From: Mycolicibacter longobardus | Lineage (GTDB): Bacteria > Actinomycetota > Actinomycetes > Mycobacteriales > Mycobacteriaceae | Reading direction: 5' to 3' | Assembly: GCF_002102265.1 (NCBI RefSeq) | Contig: NZ_LQPG01000055.1 | Span: 62,001-126,000, forward strand | Length of the DNA: 64,000 bases | Part shown: positions 51,481-59,779 of the stretch, piece after piece | How the letters are laid out: each line of letters begins with the position of its first letter | Numbering within the stretch: position 1 is the stretch's first letter | Notes under the pieces: generated by a model | The model's input: the letters and a program-made list of their open reading frames with translations, nothing else | Databases searched by the model: none | Told to the model about the DNA's origin: nothing | Program-made: the position numbers and the translations under genes

Positions 51481-52593
51481 GTGGATCAACAGCCTGCGGG
51501 TTACCCGGAGGACGCGGCGCTCCGGGAGACGATCCGAACCGCGCTGCTGTTGGCGGCGCGCGCGCCGTCCGTGCACAACTCCCAGCCGTGGCGCTGGCGG
51601 GTTGATGTGACGACACCCACGCCCCGGCTGGATCTGTACGTCGAGCCCGATCTGCAGCTGCGCAATATCGACCCCGACGGCCGGGGCATGATCTTGAGTT
51701 GCGGAGCGGCCCTGCACCACTGTGTGATCGCGCTGGCCGCGCTGGGCCACCAGGTCAAGGCCCACCGGCTACCGGACCCGGCGAACCCTGACCATCTGGC
51801 GTCGATCGAGCTGTGCCCGCTCGGCCCGGCGGAGGATCTCTGTCAGGTCGACGTGGCGCTGGCCGCGGCGATCCCGCGGCGGCGCACCGACCGCCGCTAC
51901 TTCAGCGGCTGGCCGGTGGCCGCGGCCGACATCGCGTTGATGGGTGCGCGAGCCGCCCGTGCAGGGGTGATGCTGCGCCAGGTGGACGCGCTGGACCGGC
52001 TCAACGCGGTGGTGGCCCGGGCCGTCTTCGAGCACCGCACCGACTACGACTATCTCGCCGAGCTGACGACGTGGAGTGGGCGCTACGGGTCGGTGGCCGG
52101 TGTCCCGGCGCAGAGCGTGCCGACCCCGGCCGCCGACGCACCCATTCCCGGCCGGCTGTTCGCCGGCTCGGTGCTGCCCCAGCCGCCGGGCGCCGTCCCC
52201 GCCGAGGACCGCGCGGTGATGCTGGCGCTGGGCACCGAGGGCGACGACCGCCTGGCGCAGCTGCGCGCGGGTGAGGCCACCAGTGTGGTGTTGCTGACGG
52301 CGACTGCGCTGGGGCTGGCCAGCTGCCCGGTCACCGAGCCGCTGGAGATCGCCGAAACCCGTGCCGCGGTGCGCCGCGACGTCTTCGGGACGAGCGGCTA
52401 TCCGCAGATGCTGCTGCGGGTGGGCTGGGCCCCGATCAACGCCGACCCGTTGCCCGCCACCCCGCGACGTTTCCTGAACGACACCGTCGAATGGCAGGTG
52501 CCGCTGGACGTGGGGTCGAGGCGTGACACCGTCAGAGAAGCGGCGCCGACCAGCGCAGCACGGTCCCGCCCCCCGGAGCTGACTCGACGTTGA
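51481..52593 (+). CDS. acg: Acg-like nitroreductase-family protein
   Basis: A 370-residue protein of the Acg family (M. tuberculosis Rv2032, Rv3127, Rv3131). These are nitroreductase-fold proteins thought to sequester FMN rather than to turn over. ARAPSVHNSQPWRWRVD is the hallmark N-terminal segment, and PRRRTDRRYFSGWPV and LGLASCPVTEPLE recall the duplicated nitroreductase fold. GTG 51481 follows GGAAGAAAGGGG. Its last 62 nt overlap dosS on the opposite strand; the C-terminal 35 residues look like an extension without family conservation. Expected to be induced under hypoxia by DosR. Confidence 0.88.
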   Translation: MDQQPAGYPEDAALRETIRTALLLAARAPSVHNSQPWRWRVDVTTPTPRLDLYVEPDLQLRNIDPDGRGMILSCGAALHHCVIALAALGHQVKAHRLPDPANPDHLASIELCPLGPAEDLCQVDVALAAAIPRRRTDRRYFSGWPVAAADIALMGARAARAGVMLRQVDALDRLNAVVARAVFEHRTDYDYLAELTTWSGRYGSVAGVPAQSVPTPAADAPIPGRLFAGSVLPQPPGAVPAEDRAVMLALGTEGDDRLAQLRAGEATSVVLLTATALGLASCPVTEPLEIAETRAAVRRDVFGTSGYPQMLLRVGWAPINADPLPATPRRFLNDTVEWQVPLDVGSRRDTVREAAPTSAARSRPPELTRR

Positions 52594-54238
52594 AGGTCCC
52601 ACCGGCTTCCTCGGCTCGGCGACGCAGGTTGGTCAGGCCGCTGCGGGTCACCACGTCCGGCATACCGCGGCCGTTGTCGGTCACTTCGATGCTCAGATCG
52701 TCTTCGACTTTGATCTGCACGGCCAACTCGGTGGCGCCCGAGTGCCGGACCGCATTGCTGACAGCCTCGGAGACCACCGCCTCAGCGTGATCGGCCAGCG
52801 GCGGCTCCACCACCGACAGCGGACCGATGAACTGCACGGTGGTGTGCAGCCCCGAGCCGGCGAACTGAGCGACCGCGTTGTCCAGTCGTTGCCGCAGCCG
52901 GGTCACTGTGGAGGAGGTGCCGTGCAGGTCGAAGATCGTGGTGCGGATCTCGCCGATGATTCCCTGCAGGTCGTCGACCGCGTCGGACAGCCGGCGCTGC
53001 ACCGTGGCGTCCCGGGTTCGCGGAATGGTGCCCTGCAGCGACAATCCGACCGCGAAAAGCCGTTGAATGACATGGTCGTGCAGGTCGCGTGCGATCCGGT
53101 CCCGGTCGGTGACCACGTCCAGTTCGTGCATCCGGCGCTGTGTGGTGGCCAACTGCCAGGCCAGCGCGGCCTGATCGGCGAACGCTGCCATCATGTCGAG
53201 TTGTTCGATGCTGAACGGCACCGCGTCGCCGTGCCGCAGCACCACCACGACGCCGGCCACCGCGTCGGTGGCGCGCAACGGCAGGATCAGCGCCGGCCCC
53301 GCCACGTCGGCTCCGGTCAGCGTCAGCCGGTCCACCCGGCGCGGCGCGCGTTGTGCAAACGCCTCGCCGACCGTGGTGCCGGTGACCGGGATCGTTTCTC
53401 CGGCGATGGAATCCATTGCTGCGCCGATGGTTTCGACCACCAGAAGTTCACTGATCTCGGCTTCCGGGGCATCCTCGTCGAGCGGGATGGCGACCAGCGC
53501 CGACTCGGCACCGGTCAGCTTGCTGGCCTCCTCGGCGATCAGCCGGAACACCGTGGTGGGGTCGGTCCCGGACAGCAGTTCGGTCGCGATGTCGCGGGTG
53601 GATTCGATCCAGGACTGTCGCGCCTTGGCCTGGGCGTACAGCCGGGCGTTGGCGATGGCGATCCCGGCCGCGGCGGCCAGCGCCTGCACCAGCACCTCGT
53701 CGTCCTCGCTGAATGGCTGCCCGTTGGCCTTCTCGGTGAGGTACAGATTGCCGACCACCTCGTCGCGCACGCCCACCGGAACACCCAAGAATGTCCGCAT
53801 CGGCGGGTGGTGCGGCGGAAAACCTATCGACGCAGGATGTTTGGAGAGGTCGTCGAGTCGCAGGACCTGGGGTTCGTCGATCAGCAGGCCGACCACGCCC
53901 ACTTGCTGGGGCAAGCGACCGATCTGGGTGAACGTCTCGTCGTCGATGCCCTCGTAGACGAACTGCAGCATTCGGCGGTTGTGGTCGTGCACTTCCAGCG
54001 CACCGTATTTCGCATCGACCAGGGTGGTGGCGGTCTGCACGATGGTGCGCAGGGTGGCGTCGAGTTCCAGACCCGAGGTGACCACCAGCATCGCCGCCAG
54101 CAGCCCGTCGAGGCGGTCGCGGCCCTCCACGATCTGCTCGACCCGATCCTGGACGCCGGCCAGCAGTTCGCCCAGCCGCAATTGAGAAAGCTTGTCGTGC
54201 AGCGGGTTCGGTCCTTCCGCAGATGCGTGGTCAGTCAT
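52532..54238 (-). CDS. dosS: Heme-based oxygen/NO sensor kinase DosS/DosT-like
   Basis: A 568-residue cytosolic sensor equivalent to DosS/DosT. Two GAF domains occur in tandem (about 58-205 and 225-365). GAF-A carries the heme ligand His144 in PPHHPPMRTFLGVPV, matching His149 of DosS. The kinase core has RIARDLHDHVIQRLFAVGL with phosphoacceptor His387 and an ATPase domain with VSEAVSNAVRHS, VTDNGRGMP and GLTNLRRRAEEAGG. O2 binding is expected to hold it inactive; NO, CO or deoxygenation activates it. ATG 54238 overlaps the dosR stop by 8 nt, so dosR-dosS form an operon as in M. tuberculosis. Confidence 0.94.
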   Translation of the reverse strand: MTDHASAEGPNPLHDKLSQLRLGELLAGVQDRVEQIVEGRDRLDGLLAAMLVVTSGLELDATLRTIVQTATTLVDAKYGALEVHDHNRRMLQFVYEGIDDETFTQIGRLPQQVGVVGLLIDEPQVLRLDDLSKHPASIGFPPHHPPMRTFLGVPVGVRDEVVGNLYLTEKANGQPFSEDDEVLVQALAAAAGIAIANARLYAQAKARQSWIESTRDIATELLSGTDPTTVFRLIAEEASKLTGAESALVAIPLDEDAPEAEISELLVVETIGAAMDSIAGETIPVTGTTVGEAFAQRAPRRVDRLTLTGADVAGPALILPLRATDAVAGVVVVLRHGDAVPFSIEQLDMMAAFADQAALAWQLATTQRRMHELDVVTDRDRIARDLHDHVIQRLFAVGLSLQGTIPRTRDATVQRRLSDAVDDLQGIIGEIRTTIFDLHGTSSTVTRLRQRLDNAVAQFAGSGLHTTVQFIGPLSVVEPPLADHAEAVVSEAVSNAVRHSGATELAVQIKVEDDLSIEVTDNGRGMPDVVTRSGLTNLRRRAEEAGGTFNVESAPGGGTVLRWSAPLL

Positions 54239-54872
54239 TCCGGGAGCGTTCGAGTTTGGTGGCGAACACCGCGGCCTGCGTCCGGCGTTCCATGCCCAGC
54301 TTGGCCAGCAGCCGCGATACGTAGTTCTTGACGGTCTTCTCCGCCAGGAACATCCGGTCGGCGATCTGCTTGTTGGTCAGGCCCTCGGCGAGCAGGCTCA
54401 GCAACGTGCGTTCCTGCTCGGACAGTCCGGACAGCGGATCGGGCTTGGCGGCGGCGCCGCGCAGTTTGGCCATCAATGCTGCCGCGGCACGGTTGTCGAG
54501 CAGGGACCGTCCGGCGCCGACGTCCTTGACGGCGCGGGCCAACTCCATGCCCTTGATGTCCTTGACGATGTAGCCGCTGGCGCCGGCCAGGATGGCATCG
54601 AGCATCGCCTCGTCAGAGGTGAACGACGTCAGGATCAGGCACCGCAGCTCCGGCATCCGAGACAGCAGATCGCGGCACAGCTCGATGCCGTTGCCGTCCG
54701 GCAGCCGCACGTCGAGCACCGCCACATCGGGGCGCAGCGCCGGTATGCGAGCGAGGGCTTCGGCCACCGAGCCGGCTTCGCCGACCACATCCAGCTCGGG
54801 ATCGGCGCCGAGCAGGTCGATCAGGCCGCGGCGTACCACCTCGTGATCGTCCACCAGAAAGACTCTGACCAC
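54231..54872 (-). CDS. dosR: Dormancy response regulator DosR/DevR-like
   Basis: A 213-residue NarL-class regulator equivalent to DosR. The receiver has VRVFLVDDHEVVRRGL, phosphoacceptor Asp54 in AVLDVRLPDGNG, and Lys in YIVKDIKG. The LuxR-type DNA-binding domain has EGLTNKQIADRMFLAEKTVK then NYVSRLLAKLGM, the DosR recognition helix with the K-x-V-K-N pattern. GTG 54872 is used. It is expected to activate its own operon and the adjacent acg and WS/DGAT genes. A DosR-box-like sequence lies 57-76 bp upstream. Confidence 0.95.
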   Translation of the reverse strand: MVRVFLVDDHEVVRRGLIDLLGADPELDVVGEAGSVAEALARIPALRPDVAVLDVRLPDGNGIELCRDLLSRMPELRCLILTSFTSDEAMLDAILAGASGYIVKDIKGMELARAVKDVGAGRSLLDNRAAAALMAKLRGAAAKPDPLSGLSEQERTLLSLLAEGLTNKQIADRMFLAEKTVKNYVSRLLAKLGMERRTQAAVFATKLERSRND

Positions 54873-54928
54873 ATCGCGTCCTCTCCGCTGAAGGCACTGA
54901 CCACGGTAGCGGCGTGACCCGCGGATTC

Positions 54929-54948
54929 CCAGGGTCCAAAGCCCCGAT
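54929..54948. promoter_or_regulatory. Candidate DosR box upstream of dosR and the SDR gene
   Basis: GGGTCCAAAGCCCC (54932-54945) followed by GA matches GGGACT-WW-AGTCCC at 11 of 14 positions and keeps the AA centre. It sits between dosR (minus) and the SDR gene (plus), 57 bp from dosR, a distance common for DosR-activated promoters. Confidence 0.5.
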
Positions 54949-54972
54949 CCGTGGGTGAATTACGCTTTCGAC

Positions 54973-55743
54973 GTGGACTCCTCGGCCCTCAACGCGTTGT
55001 TCGACCTGACCGGACGTACCGCCATCGTGACCGGCGGCAGTCGTGGCATCGGATTGGCGGTAGCGCACGGACTGGCCGCCGCCGGCGCCAACGTGGTGGT
55101 GGCCAGCCGCAAGAGCGAGGCGTGCGAACGTGCGGCGCAACAACTGTGCCAGGCCGGTGCCGACGCCATCGGAGTGCCAACCCATCTCGGCGATGTCGAT
55201 GCGATCCAGCAATTGGTGGACACCACCGTCGAGCGGTTCGGCGGCGTGGACATCGTCATCAACAACGCGGCCAACGCGCTGGCCCTGCCGTTGGGCGAGA
55301 TCACCCCGGAGGCGTTGAGCAAGTCGTTCGCGGTGAATCTGCAGGGGCCGGTACTGCTGGTGCAGGCGGCGCTACCGCACCTTCGGAAGAGCAACCACGC
55401 CGCGATCGTGAATGTGGTGTCCGCCGGAGCCTTCGTCTATTCACCGGCGACTTCGATGTACTCGGCGGCCAAGGCCGCGTTGGTGTCCTTCACCCGATCC
55501 ATGGCCGCCGAGTTCGCGTCATCGGGGATCCGGGTCAATGCGCTTGCCCCCGGACCGGTCGACACCGACATGGTGCGCAACAACCCGCCGGAGTTCATCG
55601 CCGCATTGCGGGCCGCCACCCTGCAGCAGCGCATCGCCGCCCCTGATGAAATGGTCGGTCCGGTGCTGCTTCTGGTTTCGGATGCGGGCAGCTACATCAC
55701 CGGTCAGACGATCCATGCCGACGGCGGGATGGTGGCGCGGTAG
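54973..55743 (+). CDS. Short-chain dehydrogenase/reductase
   Basis: A 256-residue classical SDR. The NAD(P)-binding motif is TGGSRGIG, followed by NNAAN and the catalytic Tyr/Lys in YSAAK with Ser in NVVSAGA; PGPVDTDM is the usual segment after the active site. GTG 54973 is preferred because TACGCT (54961-54966) could serve as a -10 element giving a leaderless transcript starting at that codon; GTG 54955 would add six residues. It is divergent from dosR, and a DosR-like box lies between them, so co-regulation is possible. Substrate unknown. Confidence 0.85.
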   Translation: MDSSALNALFDLTGRTAIVTGGSRGIGLAVAHGLAAAGANVVVASRKSEACERAAQQLCQAGADAIGVPTHLGDVDAIQQLVDTTVERFGGVDIVINNAANALALPLGEITPEALSKSFAVNLQGPVLLVQAALPHLRKSNHAAIVNVVSAGAFVYSPATSMYSAAKAALVSFTRSMAAEFASSGIRVNALAPGPVDTDMVRNNPPEFIAALRAATLQQRIAAPDEMVGPVLLLVSDAGSYITGQTIHADGGMVAR

Positions 55744-55758
55744 CTTCGCGGCGGCGAC

Positions 55759-55778
55759 CCTCCCCCGCAAGCGGGAGG
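55759..55778. repeat. GC-rich hairpin CCTCCCCCGCAAGCGGGAGG
   Basis: A compact hairpin 16 bp after the SDR stop; stem CCCGC-AA-GCGGG with flanking CCT/AGG pairs and a two-base bulge. The motif followed by TGCCCCC looks like a small dispersed mycobacterial repeat that often lies just after genes; I cannot confirm copy number. It probably acts as a terminator for the SDR gene. Confidence 0.5.
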
Positions 55779-55848
55779 TGCCCCCATGTGCCCGGTTCCG
55801 CCGCGCCGGTGATCTCCCGGCTAACCCGGGCTCAGGGGAATGGCACAC

Positions 55849-55920
55849 TTGCCCGCCTGGTAGCGACAACAGCGGGTGCGTGCACGAGCCCACTGCGATT
55901 TGTCGCTCGAAGGCGGGCAA
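55849..55920. ncRNA. 72-nt long imperfect hairpin, possible structured RNA
   Basis: Nested complementarity: 55849-55858 with 55911-55920 (10 bp, TTGCCCGCCT), a symmetric 3x3 internal loop, 55862-55869 with 55900-55907 (8 bp, AGCGACAA), then CAG/CTG and GGG/CCC pairs (55870-55876 with 55889-55895). This is far more ordered than chance. Whether it is transcribed, or a DNA-level repeat, is unknown. Confidence 0.4.
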
Positions 55921-55980
55921 CCATCGCTATGGGGTCTGGTTGGGCACTAAGGGGTCCGGCCGGGAACGCGGCAAATCTCG

Positions 55981-56008
55981 ATACCATTCAGCTTTGACTG
56001 AACGGTAT
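55981..56008. terminator. Bidirectional terminator-like hairpin
   Basis: ATACCATTCAG (55981-55991) pairs with CTGAACGGTAT (55998-56008) with one mismatch and a 6-nt loop, immediately before the stop of the slipin gene and after the SDR region. Confidence 0.55.
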
Positions 56009-56013
56009 TGCCG

Positions 56014-56799
56014 CTAGTCTTGCTTGGTGGCGCGCAGCGCCTGCGCCGCTCCGCCCAGGAACGGGGTGATGATGTCCACCGGCAGTGGGAACACCACGGT
56101 GGAGTTCTGGTCTGCCCCCAGCTCCAAAAGTGTTTGCAGGTAACGCAGTTGCAGTGACGCCGGGTTCTTCGACAGCGTCTCGGCGGCCTGGCTCAGTTCC
56201 TCGGAGGCCTGCAGTTCGCCGCGGGCGCTGATCACCTTCGCCCGGCGCTCGCGTTCGGCCTCGGCCTCGCGGGCCATCGCCCGCTGCATCGACTCCGGGA
56301 TCTCCACGTCCTTGATCTCGACCACCCGCACCTGCACGCCCCACGGCTCGGTCTGCTTGTCGATGATCGTGCGCAGGTCGGCGTTGAGGTCGTCGCGGTG
56401 CGCCAGCAGGGTGTCCAGATCGGCGCGGCCCAGCAGTGAGCGCAGCGTGGTCTGGGCGATCTGGGAGGTGGCCACCGCGTAGTTCTCCACCGCCATGATG
56501 GCGTTGAGCGGGTCGATGACCTGGAACATCACCACCGCGTTCACCCGGGCCGGCACGTTGTCGCGGGTGATCACCTCCTGCGGGGGGATCGTCAGGGTCA
56601 CCACCCGCTGGTCCACCCGGATCAGCTTGTCCGCCAATGGAATCAGGAAGCGTAGACCGGGCTGGTAGAGCGGACGGGCATGGCCCATCCGGAACACCAC
56701 GCCACGCTCATACTCCCGCAGCACGTTGAGCGAGAAATACGCCAGCGTGGCCAGCGCGACGATGACCAGCACCAGCACCGTGATCAGTCCTTCACTCAC
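56014..56799 (-). CDS. SPFH/stomatin-family protein (slipin)
   Basis: A 261-residue membrane-anchored SPFH protein. One N-terminal helix (about 4-24) precedes the SPFH domain, with LREYERGVVFRMGHARPLYQ, PGLRFLIPLADKLIRVD and FQVIDPLNAIMAVENY, and a C-terminal coiled coil (AREAEAERERRAKVISARGE). Such proteins form membrane oligomers and organise or stabilise membrane complexes. The usual partner NfeD is absent. Its GTG overlaps the stop of the Cys-motif membrane protein, which follows norB, so the three genes form one operon, suggesting a role in keeping the NO reductase complex in place. Confidence 0.9.
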   Translation of the reverse strand: MSEGLITVLVLVIVALATLAYFSLNVLREYERGVVFRMGHARPLYQPGLRFLIPLADKLIRVDQRVVTLTIPPQEVITRDNVPARVNAVVMFQVIDPLNAIMAVENYAVATSQIAQTTLRSLLGRADLDTLLAHRDDLNADLRTIIDKQTEPWGVQVRVVEIKDVEIPESMQRAMAREAEAERERRAKVISARGELQASEELSQAAETLSKNPASLQLRYLQTLLELGADQNSTVVFPLPVDIITPFLGGAAQALRATKQD

Positions 56800-57443
56800 T
56801 TCAGCTGCTGCCTCCTGGTTGACGAGTCATCGGAAAAGCCGCCCCACCGGGTGGAGTACCGGTCGATGGCGGCCTCGACCTGCAGCGCCTCCTCATCGGC
56901 GACAAGGCGGTGCGGCCGGTCGTCCGGGGCGTTGCTTGGAGTGTTCCACAGGTGCCGCAGCAGGGGAATGCTGCCGGCTCCCACCACTGCGACCGTCGTC
57001 GCCAACACCAGCACGTCGGCGGCCGAGTGGTTCACGAACAACGTCGCCACCGGCAGCACAATCCCGAAACCTGCTACCGCGCAGGCGATACCGCGGTGGA
57101 ATCGCCCGGTCTCCGAGTGCGGCCACGGATCGACGGCCCGGCTGATCTCCCGGCCGTGGCCGGAGGTGGTACAGGTGTCCTTGACCGGGCAGGCGTTGCA
57201 GATCGACGGCGTCGCCCGGTATCGCATCACCCGGTTCTCCGGGTCGAACGACGTCGGCCAGAGCCACTGATCCTCCGGGCACTTCCACGCGTCATGGTCG
57301 TCGTGGTAGACGAACTTGCCGGTGCGCCACTGGGCGGCGCGCTCGGAGGTCCGCTTGGCCATCCGGTCGAAGCCCCAGGCGAAGGACAGCAGCAGCAGTG
57401 CGTAGCCGGCGACCAGCCATACCCATGTCGCCGGTCCGCTCAT
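56796..57443 (-). CDS. Membrane protein with WhiB-like cysteine spacing, linked to norB
   Basis: A 215-residue protein with an N-terminal helix (about 6-25), a polar domain (about 40-112), two more helices (about 117-162) and a charged tail. The polar domain has four Cys residues, C55-x26-C82-x2-C85-x5-C91, in WKCPEDQWLWP and ICNACPVKDTC, followed by GHGREISR. The C-x2-C-x5-C with CPVK resembles the WhiB Fe-S motif; a similar Cys module also occurs in some DDE transposases, probably as a zinc site. It lies 2 nt after norB and overlaps the slipin gene, so it is likely part of NO detoxification. No function is established. Confidence 0.65.
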   Translation of the reverse strand: MSGPATWVWLVAGYALLLLSFAWGFDRMAKRTSERAAQWRTGKFVYHDDHDAWKCPEDQWLWPTSFDPENRVMRYRATPSICNACPVKDTCTTSGHGREISRAVDPWPHSETGRFHRGIACAVAGFGIVLPVATLFVNHSAADVLVLATTVAVVGAGSIPLLRHLWNTPSNAPDDRPHRLVADEEALQVEAAIDRYSTRWGGFSDDSSTRRQQLK

Positions 57444-57445
57444 GC

Positions 57446-59779
57446 TCAGTCCTTGCCCGCGGCCGCGGAATCCACGGCGACCTCGGTGTAGAGCGGGTGC
57501 TCCGGCAATTCGTCGACCGTCTCGCCGGAGCGGAAGTTACGCAATGCGATCCAGGCGATCCAGACGAAGGGCAGCACACCGCCGACGATCAGGATCGCAT
57601 CACCGGGCAGTCGCATCCACTCCAGCAGTGCGTTGCCGGGCTGGGTGATGTAGCCCAGCGACCGTGCCTCGAAATAGCCGGCGTTGACCGAGTGGAACAG
57701 TTGCAGCACGCCCAGCGGCAGCAGCGTGACGAACACCATCCACGCCAGGCCGATGTTCATGCACCAGAAGGAGAGCCGGGCCAGCTTGTTCGGCCATTTC
57801 TCCGCCGGGATCACGTACCGGAAAGCGAACATCGCCAGTGCCACCGCGAGCATGCCGTAGACCCCGAACATCGCCGCATGCGCGTGGTTGGCGGTCAGTG
57901 CGGTGCCGATCTCGTAGTAGGACACCACCGGCAGGTTGATCAGGAACCCGAAGATGCCCGCGCCCAGGAAGTTCCAGAACCCGACGGCGACCAGGAACAT
58001 CACCGCCCAGCGAGCCGGGAAGCTGTTCTGCTCGCCGGCCTCCTGCCGAGCACCCAGCTGCAGGAACGCCCATGCCTCCACGGTCAGGAAGGTCAGCGGG
58101 ATGACCTCGGCGGCGGAGAAGAATGCGCCCAGCGCCATGTGCTCCACCGGAGTCCCGGAGAAATACAGGTGGTGCATGGTGCCGATCACGCCACCGGCGG
58201 AGTACAGGATGATGTCGAGGAAGATCACCAGCAGCGCGACGCGTTCGCGCACCACCCCGAGCTGGACGAACATGTAGGCCACCATGGCGGTGGTGAACAG
58301 CTCCAGGAAGTCTTCCACCCACAGGTGCACCATCCAGAACCGCCAGAAGTCGGCGACCGAGAAGTGCGCCTCGCTGCCGGCCAGCAGGCTGGCCGCGTAG
58401 AACGTCGGGATGGCCAGGCCGGTGTAGAAGAACACCCAGGGCAGGTTCATCTTGGAGGTGGTCGCCAGCTTCGCGCGCATGCCGCGCCAGATGATCACGA
58501 TCCACAAGAACATGCCGACGATCAGCAGCACCTGGAACAACCGCGGCAGGTCCAGGAACTCCCACTGTTGGGAGAACACGGTGCCCGGCTTGATCACCCC
58601 GAAGATCGACAGCGCTTCGAACGCCAGGGATCCGAAGACCACCACCGCCAGCGCGCCGAGCAATACGTAGACCAGCACCGACTGCTTGGCTGGTTCGCGC
58701 CGGGTGATGAACGGCGTCAGGAAGATACCGCCGGCCAGGAACGCCGCCGCGGTCCAGAACAGCGACAGCTGCAGGTGCCAGGTCCGGGCCAGGTTGTAGG
58801 GGAGGATCTTCGCCAGGTCGATCCCGTAGAACTCCGCGAGATCCGCACGATAGTGCTCGACGGCGCCGCCGAGCAGGACCTGCGCCAGGAACAGCACGGC
58901 GACCACGGCGAAGATCCAGATCGCGGCACGCTGCGAGCGGGTCAGGGGAACCTCGCCGGGCTGGCGGAAGTGCAGCTTGGTCGTCTCGGTGCCGTGCCAG
59001 CCGATGTTCTGGCTCCAGCGGCCGTAGACGGTGAACATGATCCCGATGCCGCCGAGGAGCATGATCAGCGACAGCACCGACCACACCACGACCGATCCGG
59101 TCGGACCGTTGTCGACACGCGGCTCCGACGGCCAGTTGTTGGTGTAGCTGTAGTTGTGGCCGGGCCGGTCGGCCGCCGCCGCCCACGCGGTCCAGGCGAA
59201 GAAGGCGGTCAGGTCGCGGATCTCGCCCGGCTCGGTGATCATGTGCGGCAGCAGGCCGTACTTGGTGGAGGCCTCGCCGAAGTAGTCGGCGTAGTACCTC
59301 TCGATGTCGTTGAACGCATTGATCTGCTTGTCGGTGAACACCAGGGTCTTGGTGTCCGCGTTGTACCGGTTGGTCCGGAATTCGGCGACCACCTCGTCAT
59401 GCGGGTTCGTCAGGCCCTGTGCCTTGAACTGGTCGGCCACGTTCTCGGTGGCCAGCCGCAGGTACTCAGCGGTGTAGTCCGGGCCCAGGTATGCGCCGTG
59501 GCCCAGCACCGAGCCGTACTGCATGAGGCCGCGGGCCTGATACAGCTCCTGGCCGCGGGTGATGTCGGCGCCGGTGAACAGCTCCTGGCCGGTTTCGCTG
59601 ACCACCCTCTCGGGCAGCGGCATCGACGCCGTGTAGGTGCGGTAGGCCAGGATGCCCATGACCAGGAATCCGAAGATCATGACCAGGGCCACGCCCTGGG
59701 CCCAGCCTCTGCCGATGAGCGGCGCGGCGTGGCCTGAATCGCTGCTGGGCGTGCCCAATTGTGCTGCTTCGGTGCTCAT
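57446..59779 (-). CDS. norB: Quinol-dependent nitric oxide reductase (qNOR)
   Basis: A 777-residue single-subunit qNOR that reduces NO to N2O with electrons from quinol. The N-terminal part (about 55-215) is the cytochrome-c-like extension of qNOR, after a first membrane helix. The heme-copper core follows, with histidine motifs ARTWHLQLSLFW, WMVHLWVEDFLE, IGTMHHLYFSG and TANHAHAAMFGVYG (heme b, heme b3 and FeB ligands) and Glu residues in VEDFLE and AAEVIP. About 13-14 helices in all. ATG 59779 is preceded by a palindromic TTCGCGAA. It heads an operon with the Cys-motif protein and the slipin. Absent from M. tuberculosis. Confidence 0.95.
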   Translation of the reverse strand: MSTEAAQLGTPSSDSGHAAPLIGRGWAQGVALVMIFGFLVMGILAYRTYTASMPLPERVVSETGQELFTGADITRGQELYQARGLMQYGSVLGHGAYLGPDYTAEYLRLATENVADQFKAQGLTNPHDEVVAEFRTNRYNADTKTLVFTDKQINAFNDIERYYADYFGEASTKYGLLPHMITEPGEIRDLTAFFAWTAWAAAADRPGHNYSYTNNWPSEPRVDNGPTGSVVVWSVLSLIMLLGGIGIMFTVYGRWSQNIGWHGTETTKLHFRQPGEVPLTRSQRAAIWIFAVVAVLFLAQVLLGGAVEHYRADLAEFYGIDLAKILPYNLARTWHLQLSLFWTAAAFLAGGIFLTPFITRREPAKQSVLVYVLLGALAVVVFGSLAFEALSIFGVIKPGTVFSQQWEFLDLPRLFQVLLIVGMFLWIVIIWRGMRAKLATTSKMNLPWVFFYTGLAIPTFYAASLLAGSEAHFSVADFWRFWMVHLWVEDFLELFTTAMVAYMFVQLGVVRERVALLVIFLDIILYSAGGVIGTMHHLYFSGTPVEHMALGAFFSAAEVIPLTFLTVEAWAFLQLGARQEAGEQNSFPARWAVMFLVAVGFWNFLGAGIFGFLINLPVVSYYEIGTALTANHAHAAMFGVYGMLAVALAMFAFRYVIPAEKWPNKLARLSFWCMNIGLAWMVFVTLLPLGVLQLFHSVNAGYFEARSLGYITQPGNALLEWMRLPGDAILIVGGVLPFVWIAWIALRNFRSGETVDELPEHPLYTEVAVDSAAAGKD

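Larger units (their letters stand above)
55744..56013. other. Structured intergenic region between SDR and slipin genes
   Basis: 270 bp between convergent genes, unusually rich in symmetric elements: a GC-rich hairpin (55759-55778), a 72-nt three-part stem (55849-55920) and a terminator-like hairpin (55981-56008). No plausible protein-coding frame was found. It may hold a structured RNA or remnants of small repeats. Confidence 0.6.

Noticed and set aside
55744..56013. tRNA gene in the structured intergenic region
   Set aside because: The long stem does not fold as a cloverleaf and lacks the GTTC-type T-loop and a CCA-adjacent acceptor stem.
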